A model generated the notes under the pieces. It saw only the letters and a list, made by a program, of their open reading frames with translations, ran no database searches and was not told the DNA's origin. Of a stretch of DNA of 64,000 bases, positions 8,958-17,532 are shown piece by piece (positions within the stretch are counted from its first letter, which is position 1; every line of letters begins with the position of its first letter). Source of the stretch: Pseudomonas turukhanskensis (GTDB lineage: Bacteria; Pseudomonadota; Gammaproteobacteria; Pseudomonadales; Pseudomonadaceae); assembly GCF_027922365.1 (NCBI RefSeq), contig NZ_BSFN01000011.1, positions 62,001 through 126,000 on the forward strand. Reading direction: 5' to 3'. Made by a program: the position numbers and the translations under genes.

Positions 8958-10241
8958 GTGAACACCCCCAGCACCTACTCCCCCGACCTCGCCGTCCCCG
9001 CCAGCAAGCGCGTGTTCGGCGCCCGTGATCTGTTTTCCCTGTGGTTCTCCCTAGGCATTGGCTTGATGGTGCTGCAAACCGGTGCCCTCCTCGCCCCGGG
9101 CCTGGGTTTGGCATTCGGCCTGCTGGCTATCGCCCTGGGCACCGCCGTTGGTGTTCTGCTGCTGGCCGCCGTCGGCGTCATCGGCAGCGACACGGGCCTG
9201 GCCTCCATGGCCGCCATCAAGCTCAGCCTCGGCAACCACGGCGCCAGCCTGCCGGCAGTGCTGAACCTGCTGCAGCTGATCGGCTGGGGCGCGTTCGAAA
9301 TCATCGTGATGCGCGACGCCGCCAGCCTGCTGGCCGCCCGCGCCTTCGGCGAAGAAAGTATCTGGACGCAGCCCCTGCTGTGGACCTTGCTGTTTGGCGG
9401 CCTGGCGACCTTGCTGGCTGTCACCGGCCCGCTGACTTTCGTACGGCAGATCCTGCGCAAATGGGGCATCTGGCTGCTGCTGGCGGCGTGCGTCTGGCTC
9501 ACCTGGAACCTGTTCGCCAAAGCCGACCTGGCGGCACTGTGGGCCCAGCGTGGCGACGGCTCGCTGCCGTTTGCCCTGGGCTTTGATATCGCCATCGCCA
9601 TGCCGCTGTCGTGGCTGCCATTGATTGCCGACTACTCGCGCTTCGGCAAACGCGCCGGCAGCGTATTCACCGGCACGGCGCTGGGTTTCTTCATTGGCAA
9701 CCTGTGGCTGATGGGCTTGGGTGTGGCGTATACCCTGGCGTTCGCGCCGAGTGGCGAAGTCAATGCCCTGCTGCTGGCGCTGGCCGGTGCGGGCCTGGGG
9801 ATTCCACTGCTGCTGATTCTGCTGGATGAATCGGAAAACGCCTTTGCCGACATTCACTCGGCGGCCGTTTCCAGCGGCACCTTGCTGAAACTGAAAGTCG
9901 AGCACCTGGCGCTGGCCATCGGCGCGGTCTGCACCCTGATCGCCTGCTTCGCGCCGCTGGCGCAGTACCAGAACTTCCTGCTGCTGATCGGCTCGGTGTT
10001 TGCGCCGTTATTCGGCGTGGTGCTGGTGGACCACTTTATTTTGCGGCGACGCGCCACAATCAGCATGCCGCATGCGTTGCGTTGGTCGGCGTTGTTGGCC
10101 TGGGCAGGCGGTGTGGCCACCTATCACCTGCTGGCCAACTTCTACCCGGAACTGGGTGCGACCTTGCCGGCGCTGATTCTGGCGGGGGTGTTGCAGTTTG
10201 TGCTGGGCAGTTTAGGCAGCGCTAAAGCAGTGACTGCGTAG
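8958..10241 (+). CDS. cytX: CytX-like NCS1 permease, predicted hydroxymethylpyrimidine transporter
   Basis: A 427-residue inner-membrane protein with about twelve hydrophobic segments and the NCS1 (cytosine permease/uracil-thiamine) layout: FGARDLFSLWFSLGIGLMVL near the start, LLQLIGWGAFEIIVMRDAAS, and SWLPLIADYSRFGKRAGSVF in the middle. Placement right after thiC supports HMP import as an alternative to synthesis, the CytX role inferred in thiamine-regulon studies; the substrate is not proven here. Start is GTG at 8958 with a weak GAGAAC upstream. No second riboswitch precedes it, so it probably depends on read-through from thiC across the repeat at 8780-8901. Confidence 0.85.
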   Translation: MNTPSTYSPDLAVPASKRVFGARDLFSLWFSLGIGLMVLQTGALLAPGLGLAFGLLAIALGTAVGVLLLAAVGVIGSDTGLASMAAIKLSLGNHGASLPAVLNLLQLIGWGAFEIIVMRDAASLLAARAFGEESIWTQPLLWTLLFGGLATLLAVTGPLTFVRQILRKWGIWLLLAACVWLTWNLFAKADLAALWAQRGDGSLPFALGFDIAIAMPLSWLPLIADYSRFGKRAGSVFTGTALGFFIGNLWLMGLGVAYTLAFAPSGEVNALLLALAGAGLGIPLLLILLDESENAFADIHSAAVSSGTLLKLKVEHLALAIGAVCTLIACFAPLAQYQNFLLLIGSVFAPLFGVVLVDHFILRRRATISMPHALRWSALLAWAGGVATYHLLANFYPELGATLPALILAGVLQFVLGSLGSAKAVTA

Positions 10242-10320
10242 GTTGGGCGGGATCGCCTGGGCCAAGCCCTAGGCGATTCGCGTAACGATGGGTTTCGGCT
10301 CCGCCTCTACCCGTCCTACG
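10237..10320. repeat. Palindromic repeat overlapping the cytX stop
   Basis: Outer arms CGTAGGTTGGGCGGG and CCCGTCCTACG enclose a hairpin ATCGCCTGGGC/GCCCTAGGCGAT (10252-10277) and a GATGGGT...ACCCGTC hairpin. It contains the last cytX codons and its TAG. Confidence 0.6.
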
Positions 10321-10328
10321 GTCAACGG

Positions 10329-11075
10329 TCAGCCGCGGCCCGGGAAGTATTGCGGTTTGATAATCCCGTTCAAACGCGGATACGGAATCTTCAGCTCCGG
10401 GTGCCCCGACGCGTATGGCGCAATGCTGTACACGTCATACATCAGGCTTACCGCACCAAAGGTCAGGCCGATATTGTCGGTACGTTGAAACGGCCAGGTC
10501 TTGATGAACTCAGGGTCCTGGTCCAGCTTGTTGGCCATCAGCCAACCTTTGTGCGCAAGTTCTGCGGCTTGCCAGAACGCGGCTTCCTGGCCCGGCACCA
10601 GCATGTCCTGCAAGGTCAGCACCTTGTGCAGTTTGCGGTCGTAGTTGATCAGTTGGCGACCCGGCATGCCGTGAGCACCGCCGGTAAACAGGTAGCTCGA
10701 CAGCTCGATGATCACCAGGCCGTCATGCTGCTCGCGTACCTTGGCTTGCAAATAACTCGACCAACCCGGCTCGGCACTCTGCAAAAAGCTTTTTTCATAG
10801 CTTTGCAGGGTCGCGGGCAAGGTGGCGTCTGGCGTATTGATGGTCATCTGCCGCAGACGTTGGTCGATCAGCGCGGTGAGTTGCGGCTCATCGGCAAAGC
10901 TTACGGTGTCGATATTCACCAGCGGGCAGTCACTGCCCTGACAACCCGGCTGGGTGTGTTCCCAGGCAGTGCGTTTGACGTCCAGCTTGTCCGTGTAGTC
11001 TGGCTGGAACAGGCTGGCGCAACCGCCCAGCAGCATGGCCAAAACAAGCGGCGTACAGGCTTTCAACAGAGGCAT
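10329..11075 (-). CDS. DUF3298/RsiV-type lipoprotein
   Basis: A predicted lipoprotein of 248 residues. The N-terminus MPLLKACTPLVLAMLLGGC is a type II signal with lipobox LGGC, so the mature protein is anchored by its Cys. The body carries the DUF4163/DUF3298 pattern also seen in RsiV and PdaC relatives: VNIDTVSFADEPQLTALIDQ, YLFTGGAHGMPGRQLINYD, LTLQDMLVPGQEAAFWQAAE, ending GIIKPQYFPGRG. I chose the ATG at 11075; an AAGGA touches it directly, so a TTG three codons later is also possible. The open frame extends to 11384 but that part has no signal peptide. Function unknown. Confidence 0.82.
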   Translation of the reverse strand: MPLLKACTPLVLAMLLGGCASLFQPDYTDKLDVKRTAWEHTQPGCQGSDCPLVNIDTVSFADEPQLTALIDQRLRQMTINTPDATLPATLQSYEKSFLQSAEPGWSSYLQAKVREQHDGLVIIELSSYLFTGGAHGMPGRQLINYDRKLHKVLTLQDMLVPGQEAAFWQAAELAHKGWLMANKLDQDPEFIKTWPFQRTDNIGLTFGAVSLMYDVYSIAPYASGHPELKIPYPRLNGIIKPQYFPGRG

Positions 11076-11282
11076 GGCATTCCTTGGCGGTGGTAGTTTG
11101 CAGCGGGTGAAATACAGCGGGTGTCGGCCTTCGACTGTCGAGGGCCTTGTGAGTTCGGGCTTTGTGGCATTTGCCCTGGCCGCTATCCTCGCAGCCCGTC
11201 GGCATTCTTGAAAGTGGCTGCGGTGCTGGCCGAGGCAAGCTAGGATGACAGCAATCGACGTTTCAGCACGAATGGGTAACCG

Positions 11283-11900
11283 ATGACCAAGACCTTCACG
11301 CCAGGCCCCGATGACGTACAAATCATTGAGCGGGAAAACTGCTTCAAGGGTTTCTACAAAGTCGACCGCCTGCACCTGCGCCACCGCCTGTTTTCCGGCG
11401 AGATGGGCCGCCCCATCAGCCGCGAGCTATTCGTGCGCCACGATGCGGTGTGCGTGCTGCCTTACGACCCCAAGACCGACAACGTGGTGCTGATCGAGCA
11501 ATTCCGTGTCGGCGCCATGACCAAGGGCGCCAATCCCTGGTTGCTGGAACTGGTGGCCGGGCTGATCGACAAAGACGAACAACCCGAAGAGGTCGCCCTG
11601 CGCGAGGCCATCGAAGAAGCCAACCTGGAATTGAAGGCCTTGTGGCCCTTGACCGTGTACTTCCCCTCGCCCGGCGGCTCGGATGAAAAGGTCTACCTGT
11701 ACATCGGTCGCTGCGACAGCACCGGTGCCGGTGGCGTGCATGGCCTGGAAGAAGAAGGCGAGGACATTCGCGTGCATGTCGTGCCATTCGACGACGCCCT
11801 GGCGGCGGTTCGCGATGGGCGCATCAGCAACGCGGCAAGCATTATTGCCATTCAATGGCTGGCACTTAACCGTGCCGAAGTGAGGGGAATGTGGGCGTAA
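11283..11900 (+). CDS. nudF: NudF, ADP-ribose pyrophosphatase (Nudix hydrolase)
   Basis: Hydrolyses ADP-ribose to AMP and ribose 5-phosphate. The 205-residue sequence has the family features VLIEQFRVGA, NPWLLELVAGLID and the Nudix box GLIDKDEQPEEVALREAIEE followed by ANLEL. The two catalytic glutamates of REAIEE are present, but the glycine normally two residues after that pair is Asn. Also present: YFPSPGGSDEKVYLYIG. It is first in a run that continues with a DUF1249 gene and cpdA, the same order as nudF-yqiB-cpdA in E. coli. Confidence 0.93.
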   Translation: MTKTFTPGPDDVQIIERENCFKGFYKVDRLHLRHRLFSGEMGRPISRELFVRHDAVCVLPYDPKTDNVVLIEQFRVGAMTKGANPWLLELVAGLIDKDEQPEEVALREAIEEANLELKALWPLTVYFPSPGGSDEKVYLYIGRCDSTGAGGVHGLEEEGEDIRVHVVPFDDALAAVRDGRISNAASIIAIQWLALNRAEVRGMWA

Positions 11901-12343
11901 CCTTGCTGCGTGATCGCTATCGCGTCGACCTGATCGAGCTGCAAGCCGCGTGCGAGGCCAACTACGCGCGGCTGATGCGGCTGCTGCCAGCCATGCGCGA
12001 TGAGCGCGGCTCGCGGCGTGTGGCGCTGAGCCAGGGCGAACGCCTGCTCGGGGTGTTGGCGCTGGACGTGCTGGAAGCCTGCCCTTACACCACCACCTTG
12101 CAGGTGCGCCAGGAACACAGCCTGCCGTGGCTGCCCATTCCGCGCCTGGAAGTGCGGGTGTACCACGACGCGCGCATGGCCGAAGTGGTGAGCGCAGAAA
12201 ATGCCAGGCGCTTTCGCAGCATCTACAGCTACCCCAACGCGGCCATGCATCAGCCGGATGAAAAAACCCAGCTCAACCTCTTTCTGGGTGAGTGGTTGAG
12301 TCATTGTCTAGCGTGTGGCCATGAGTTGGAACCGGTGCGCTAA
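11891..12343 (+). CDS. DUF1249 (YqiB-like) protein
   Basis: A 150-residue cytoplasmic protein of unknown function, lying between nudF and cpdA as yqiB does in enterobacteria. It starts at GTG 11891 behind GAGGGG and overlaps the 3' end of nudF by ten bases. Recognisable stretches: LIELQAACEANYARLMRLLP, CPYTTTLQVRQEHSLPWLPI, RLEVRVYHDARMAEVVSAEN, YPNAAMHQPDEKTQLNLFLG. Family membership is clear; no enzymatic motif is apparent. Confidence 0.9.
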   Translation: MGVTLLRDRYRVDLIELQAACEANYARLMRLLPAMRDERGSRRVALSQGERLLGVLALDVLEACPYTTTLQVRQEHSLPWLPIPRLEVRVYHDARMAEVVSAENARRFRSIYSYPNAAMHQPDEKTQLNLFLGEWLSHCLACGHELEPVR

Positions 12344-12479
12344 TGGCAAAATCCTGCTAAATAGCCACCAGCCAATTCGTTATCGCGACTCGCTAACTGT
12401 GACCTATGCCCATATCGCGCCTTTACCGGCAGCGCTCTAAACAACCATAATTCTCACCAAACCGCCCAAGGAGACGGCC

Positions 12480-13295
12480 TTGCCGAGCTCGTCCATTCCC
12501 TCTGCTGATTCGTCGGTGCTGCTGGTGCAGCTGTCCGACAGCCATCTTTTTGCAGAAGCGGAAGGCAAGCTGCTGGGCATGGACACCCGCGACAGTCTGG
12601 AAAAGGTGATTGAGCGCGTGCAGCGTGAACAGCCGCAAATCGACCTGATGCTCGCCACGGGCGACCTGTCCCAGGACGGCACGCTGGAATCCTACAACCG
12701 CTTTCGCGACATGACCGCCGTACTGCCAGGCCTCGCGCGCTGGTTCCCCGGCAACCACGATGAACTGCCGATGATGCAGCAGGCCTGCGCTGGCACCGAG
12801 CTGCTGGAGCCGGTGGTGGACCTGGGCAACTGGCGCATCACCGTGCTGGACTCGTCCATTCCCGGCGCCGTGCCCGGTTACCTCGAAGAAGCGCAACTGA
12901 ATCTGCTGGTCAACGCCCTGAGCGAAGCGCCGGAACGTCACCACCTAGTGTGTTTCCACCATCACCCGGTATCCATCGGCTGCCGCTGGATGGAACCGAT
13001 CGGTCTGCGCAACCCCGACGAACTGTTCGCCGTGCTCGACCGTTTCCCGCAAGTACGCGCCGTGCTCTGGGGCCATGTGCACCAGGAGTTCGACCAGATG
13101 CGCAACGGCGTGCGCCTGCTGGCCTCGCCCTCAACCTGCGTGCAATTTGCGCCAGGCAGCGAAGAGTTTCAGGTCGATGACACCGCGCCGGGCTATCGCT
13201 GGTTGCGCCTGCACGAGGATGGCCGCCTGGAAACCGACGTTTCCCGCGTGACCGGCATTCACTTTGTGGTCGATTACAGCATCAAGGGTTACTAA
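12480..13295 (+). CDS. cpdA: CpdA, 3',5'-cyclic-AMP phosphodiesterase
   Basis: A metallophosphoesterase that degrades cAMP and so limits Vfr/CRP signalling. All binuclear-metal motifs are visible in order: QLSDSHLF, ATGDLSQDG, WFPGNHDE, CFHHHPVSIG and LWGHVHQEFD. The 271-residue protein begins at TTG 12480, with AAGGAG seven bases before it; no ATG gives the right N-terminus (PSSSIPSADSSVLLVQLSDS). About 136 bases separate it from the DUF1249 gene, so it may have its own promoter. Confidence 0.94.
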   Translation: MPSSSIPSADSSVLLVQLSDSHLFAEAEGKLLGMDTRDSLEKVIERVQREQPQIDLMLATGDLSQDGTLESYNRFRDMTAVLPGLARWFPGNHDELPMMQQACAGTELLEPVVDLGNWRITVLDSSIPGAVPGYLEEAQLNLLVNALSEAPERHHLVCFHHHPVSIGCRWMEPIGLRNPDELFAVLDRFPQVRAVLWGHVHQEFDQMRNGVRLLASPSTCVQFAPGSEEFQVDDTAPGYRWLRLHEDGRLETDVSRVTGIHFVVDYSIKGY

Positions 13296-13391
13296 CCCCC
13301 CGCTCTGTAAACATCGCGAGCGAAGAGTAGGCGAGCGCAGTCGTTTTCATCTTTGGTAGAGTGCGCTGCAACGGATTCTGGAGCTGCCTGC

Positions 13392-14009
13392 GTGCTGACC
13401 GACACACCCACTCTTCTTTATATACACGGCCTGAATAGCTCCCCGGCGTCCCAAAAAGCCAGCCAGCTAATCAGCGTGATGCAGCGCCTGGGCTGGGCCG
13501 AGCAAGTGCGCATGCCCGCCCTGCACCACCACCCGCGCCAGGCCATTGCCCAGCTGGAACAAGCCATTGTGGAGCTCGGCAGCCCGGTGCTGGTCGGCAG
13601 CTCCCTTGGCGGCTACTATGCGACCCACCTGGCCGAGCGCTATGGCTTGAAGGCGCTGGTGATCAACCCGGCGGTGAACCCGCACCGGCTGTTTGCGGGC
13701 CACCTGGGCACTCAGACCAACCATTACACCGGCGAAACCTGGGAACTGACCACTGACCACGTCACCGCCCTGAGCGAGCTGGAAGTGCCGGCCCCCGCCG
13801 ACCCCGCGCGCTATCAGGTGTGGTTGCAGACGGCCGACGAAACCCTTGATTATCGCCATGCCCAGACCTTCTACCGGGGCTGCGCACTGCGTATCCAGGC
13901 CGGTGGTGACCATGGCTTTCAGGGCTTTGCCCAGCGCTTGCCGGCCTTGCTGGCATTTGCCGGTTTTGCTTCAAGCACCTGGCGCGATTTCGATTTTTCC
14001 GACATTTAA
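13392..14009 (+). CDS. yqiA: YqiA-family esterase
   Basis: A small alpha/beta-hydrolase of 205 residues. The oxyanion region is LLYIHGLNSSP, the nucleophile elbow GSSLGG places the serine near residue 71, and the catalytic histidine is in GGDHGFQGF. YqiA of E. coli cleaves short acyl esters, and cpdA-yqiA-parE is the same order there. The start is GTG 13392 with GGAG eight bases before; a longer open frame from 13353 is unlikely. parE begins 20 bases downstream. Confidence 0.9.
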   Translation: MLTDTPTLLYIHGLNSSPASQKASQLISVMQRLGWAEQVRMPALHHHPRQAIAQLEQAIVELGSPVLVGSSLGGYYATHLAERYGLKALVINPAVNPHRLFAGHLGTQTNHYTGETWELTTDHVTALSELEVPAPADPARYQVWLQTADETLDYRHAQTFYRGCALRIQAGGDHGFQGFAQRLPALLAFAGFASSTWRDFDFSDI

Positions 14010-14029
14010 CGACTGACGAACGAGACCCC

Positions 14030-15934
14030 ATGGCCCAGCAAGGTTCCAGCTCTTACAACGCAGACGCCATCGAAGTCCTCTCCGGCCTCGATCCGGTGCG
14101 CAAGCGCCCGGGCATGTACACCGACACCAGCCGTCCCAACCACCTGGCTCAGGAAGTTATCGACAACAGCGTCGACGAAGCCCTGGCCGGTCACGCCAAG
14201 TCGGTGCAGGTGATTCTGCATGAAGACAATTCCCTGGAAGTCAGCGACGACGGCCGTGGCATGCCGGTGGATATCCACCCCGAAGAAGGCGTACCGGGCG
14301 TTGAGCTGATCCTGACCAAGCTGCACGCCGGCGGTAAGTTCTCCAACAAGAACTACCAGTTCTCCGGCGGTTTGCACGGCGTGGGTATCTCCGTCGTCAA
14401 CGCCCTGTCCACCAGCGTGGAAGTGCGGGTCAAACGCGACGGCAACGAATACCGCATGACCTTCGCCGACGGCTTCAAAGCCAGCGACCTGGAAGTGATC
14501 GGCACCGTCGGCAAGCGCAACACCGGCACCACCGTACATTTCTGGCCCGATGCCAAGTATTTCGACTCGCACAAATTCTCCGTCAGCCGCCTCAAGCACG
14601 TGCTCAAGGCCAAGGCCGTGCTGTGCCCGGGCCTGGCGGTCAGCTTTGAAGACAAGGCCAGCGGCGAGAAGGTCGAGTGGTACTACGAAGACGGCCTGCG
14701 TTCTTACCTGGCCGACTCGGTGGCCGAGGTCGAGCGCCTGCCCAATGAGCCGTTCTGCGGCAGCCTTGCCGGTAATAAAGAAGCCGTGGATTGGGCCCTG
14801 CTGTGGCTGCCCGAAGGCGGCGAAAGCGTGCAGGAAAGTTATGTCAACCTGATCCCCACCGCGCAGGGCGGCACCCACGTAAACGGCCTGCGTCAGGGCC
14901 TGCTGGATGCCATGCGCGAGTTCTGCGAATTCCGTAGCCTGCTGCCGCGCGGCGTGAAGCTGGCACCGGAAGACGTGTGGGAACGCATCGCTTTTGTGCT
15001 GTCCATGAAGATGCAGGAGCCGCAATTCTCCGGGCAGACCAAAGAACGCTTGTCCTCGCGAGAAGCCTCGGCCTTTGTCTCCGGTGTGGTGAAAGACGCG
15101 TTCAGCCTGTGGCTCAACCAGCACCCCGAACTGGGCCTGCAGCTGGCCGAACTGGCCATCAGCAACGCCGGTCGCCGCCTCAAAGCCGGCAAGAAAGTTG
15201 AACGTAAACGCATCACCCAGGGCCCGGCCCTGCCCGGCAAGCTAGCCGACTGTGCCGGCCAGGACCCAATGCGCTCCGAACTGTTCCTGGTGGAAGGTGA
15301 TTCCGCCGGCGGCTCGGCCAAGCAAGCGCGCGATAAAGAATTCCAGGCCATCCTGCCGCTGCGCGGAAAGATTCTGAACACCTGGGAAGTGGACGGCGGC
15401 GAAGTGCTGGCCAGCCAGGAAGTGCACAACATTGCCGTGGCCATTGGCGTGGACCCCGGCGCCGCCGACCTGAGCCAACTGCGCTACGGCAAGATTTGCA
15501 TCCTCGCCGACGCCGACTCCGACGGTCTGCACATTGCGACCTTGCTGTGCGCGTTGTTCGTGCGCCACTTCCGCGCGCTGGTCGATGCCGGCCATGTGTA
15601 TGTGGCCATGCCGCCGCTGTACCGCATAGACCTGGGCAAAGAGATTTACTACGCCTTGGATGAAGGCGAACGCGATGGCATTCTCGACCGCCTGGTGGCC
15701 GAGAAAAAACGCGGCAAGCCACAGGTCACGCGCTTCAAAGGCCTGGGTGAAATGAACCCGCCGCAACTGCGCGAAACCACCATGGACCCCAACACCCGCC
15801 GCCTGGTGCAGCTGACCCTGGAAGATTTCGACATGACCCAGGAGCTGATGGACATGCTGCTGGCGAAAAAACGCGCAGGCGACCGCAAGACCTGGTTGGA
15901 ATCCAAAGGGGACCTGGCCGAGGTTCTGACTTGA
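14030..15934 (+). CDS. parE: ParE, DNA topoisomerase IV subunit B
   Basis: The ATPase subunit of topoisomerase IV, which decatenates sister chromosomes with ParC. At 634 residues it is full length. GHKL ATPase motifs: EVIDNSVDEALAGHA, DDGRGMPVDIH and GGLHGVGISVVNALS. The TOPRIM domain has LVEGDSAGGSAKQARD and ILADADSDGLHI. The C-terminus TRFKGLGEMNPPQLRETTMD is characteristic. Its stop overlaps the next start as TGATG. Confidence 0.98.
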   Translation: MAQQGSSSYNADAIEVLSGLDPVRKRPGMYTDTSRPNHLAQEVIDNSVDEALAGHAKSVQVILHEDNSLEVSDDGRGMPVDIHPEEGVPGVELILTKLHAGGKFSNKNYQFSGGLHGVGISVVNALSTSVEVRVKRDGNEYRMTFADGFKASDLEVIGTVGKRNTGTTVHFWPDAKYFDSHKFSVSRLKHVLKAKAVLCPGLAVSFEDKASGEKVEWYYEDGLRSYLADSVAEVERLPNEPFCGSLAGNKEAVDWALLWLPEGGESVQESYVNLIPTAQGGTHVNGLRQGLLDAMREFCEFRSLLPRGVKLAPEDVWERIAFVLSMKMQEPQFSGQTKERLSSREASAFVSGVVKDAFSLWLNQHPELGLQLAELAISNAGRRLKAGKKVERKRITQGPALPGKLADCAGQDPMRSELFLVEGDSAGGSAKQARDKEFQAILPLRGKILNTWEVDGGEVLASQEVHNIAVAIGVDPGAADLSQLRYGKICILADADSDGLHIATLLCALFVRHFRALVDAGHVYVAMPPLYRIDLGKEIYYALDEGERDGILDRLVAEKKRGKPQVTRFKGLGEMNPPQLRETTMDPNTRRLVQLTLEDFDMTQELMDMLLAKKRAGDRKTWLESKGDLAEVLT

Positions 15935-17004
15935 TGCGCCAGCTGTTCGCGGCCCTGCTGCTGATAGCTGCTCCAGCCTTCGCCCAAACCGTGCCGGGAA
16001 CCCAGCCCGCGCCGAGCAAACCGCAACCGGTGGCGGCCATGGATGCCGCAGAACCCGAGCAGGCGCCCGCGCCGCAGCCCCCGTTCGAAGAGCTGAAACT
16101 GCTCAGCGAGCATGCGGTGGACGGCATGCCCACTGGCAATCTGTCGGGCCTGGCCTGGTGCGGCGATGCACTGTGGACGGTGTCGGACCGCGATGACGAC
16201 CGCCTCTACCGGCTTACGGCCAATGGCGCGGTATTCAACGCCGAAGTGGAAGTGTTCCAGGCCCCGCCTCCGCCGCAGAGCCCACTGCCCTGGGGCGTTC
16301 GAGTGCGAAACTGGTTCGCCGGTATTACCCGTGGCGGCGACCTGGATTTCGAAGGCATTACCTGCGATGCCAAGGGCAATCGATACTTGGTGAGCGAAGC
16401 CACCTCGGCGGTGCTGATGATTCCACCGGCCGGCAGCGGCGAATGGCTGAACCTGCCGCCTAGCCTGGTCAACCAGGCGCGCGCCCGCGGCATGCTGCTG
16501 CACTTCAACGCCCTGTTTGAAGGCGTAGTGATCGATGCCAAAGGCGAACGCCTGTGGCTGGCGGCCGAACGTGAACGCCGGGGCTTGCTGGTGCTGCACA
16601 AAATCAACGGCAGCTGGAAATGCGCCGGTGGTTGCGTGCTGATGAGCGAAGGCGGCGACCAACTGCCGCCGCCGCAGATGGGCACCAAGCCCATGCCCAA
16701 AGACTTCAGCGACATCGCCTTGTACAAAGGCCACCTGTATACCCTGGAACGCCTGAGTCACCAGATCTGCCGCCGCGCCGCCGACACCGGGGAAGCCGAG
16801 CATTGCTGGTCGTTCGCCAACGAGGCCCTGACCGACGCGCGCAAGTACGACGAACCCTGGGGCATGGCCGAGGCGCTGACCATCGACGAGAAAGGTGCCT
16901 GGATCGGCGTGGATAACGGCAACAAGGCCCGTGGCGATGGCGAAGACCGCCCCATCGTCTGGCGCTTTGCCGCCCCGGCGGCTGGCTGGAGCGCCAAGCC
17001 GTGA
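15934..17004 (+). CDS. Secreted esterase-like phytase-family (PF13449-type) protein
   Basis: A 356-residue exported protein: signal peptide MRQLFAALLLIAAPAFA followed by a Pro/Ala-rich stretch. The remainder is a beta-propeller-like domain with LSGLAWCGDALWTVSDRDDD, GGDLDFEGITCDAKGNRYLV and LFEGVVIDAKGERLWLAAER, and ends near WGMAEALTIDEKGAWIGVDN. These are the hallmarks of the esterase-like phytase family. It starts inside the parE stop (TGATG), indicating translational coupling. The same gene lies between parE and parC in P. aeruginosa. Substrate unknown. Confidence 0.85.
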   Translation: MRQLFAALLLIAAPAFAQTVPGTQPAPSKPQPVAAMDAAEPEQAPAPQPPFEELKLLSEHAVDGMPTGNLSGLAWCGDALWTVSDRDDDRLYRLTANGAVFNAEVEVFQAPPPPQSPLPWGVRVRNWFAGITRGGDLDFEGITCDAKGNRYLVSEATSAVLMIPPAGSGEWLNLPPSLVNQARARGMLLHFNALFEGVVIDAKGERLWLAAERERRGLLVLHKINGSWKCAGGCVLMSEGGDQLPPPQMGTKPMPKDFSDIALYKGHLYTLERLSHQICRRAADTGEAEHCWSFANEALTDARKYDEPWGMAEALTIDEKGAWIGVDNGNKARGDGEDRPIVWRFAAPAAGWSAKP

Positions 17005-17525
17005 CCCAGCAGACGGCAGGCCAGCGGGCCGGGCGCGTGATGTGGGTGCTCTTCTGGGGCGCCGGCCTGGCGCTGGCCACGCATTTTTTCGGCATTTGGG
17101 AAGACAAGAAACACAATCCCAATCAGGTGCCGATGTCGTCCCACGGCGAGGGCTTTATTGAAGTGCGCCTGGCGGGCAACGGCCAGGGCCACTTTGTCTC
17201 CACCGGCGCAATCAACGGCACCAGCGTGCTATTTATGCTCGACACCGGCGCCACCGACGTGGCAATTCCGGCGGGCGTCGCCGAGACGCTCAAGCTTCAA
17301 CGCGGCGCACCCGTTAGCCTGAGTACAGCCAACGGCATGAGCACCGGCTACCGCACCCAGATCGACAGCCTGCAACTGGGCGAGATCGTCCTGCATAACG
17401 TGCGCGGCATCGTCGCCCCCGGCATGCATGGCGATGAAGTGTTGCTCGGCATGAGCGCACTCAAACAATTGGAATTCACCCAGCGCGACGGCACCCTGGT
17501 GCTGCGCCAGACCACCCTAAAATGA
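17001..17525 (+). CDS. Retropepsin-like clan AA aspartic protease (TIGR02281 type)
   Basis: A 174-residue membrane-anchored protease-like protein: one N-terminal hydrophobic segment (VMWVLFWGAGLALATHFFGI), then a retropepsin-like domain whose catalytic motif FMLDTGATDVAIP is intact, followed by LLGMSALKQLEF near the end. Clan AA proteases act as dimers. The GTG start overlaps the previous stop as GTGA, and parC begins eight bases after its stop, so parE, the two small genes and parC look like one transcript. Confidence 0.88.
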   Translation: MTQQTAGQRAGRVMWVLFWGAGLALATHFFGIWEDKKHNPNQVPMSSHGEGFIEVRLAGNGQGHFVSTGAINGTSVLFMLDTGATDVAIPAGVAETLKLQRGAPVSLSTANGMSTGYRTQIDSLQLGEIVLHNVRGIVAPGMHGDEVLLGMSALKQLEFTQRDGTLVLRQTTLK

Positions 17526-17532
17526 GGCACGC

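Noticed and set aside
11076..11384. N-terminal extension of the DUF3298 lipoprotein
   Set aside because: It would bury the lipoprotein signal and overlaps the nudF start region.
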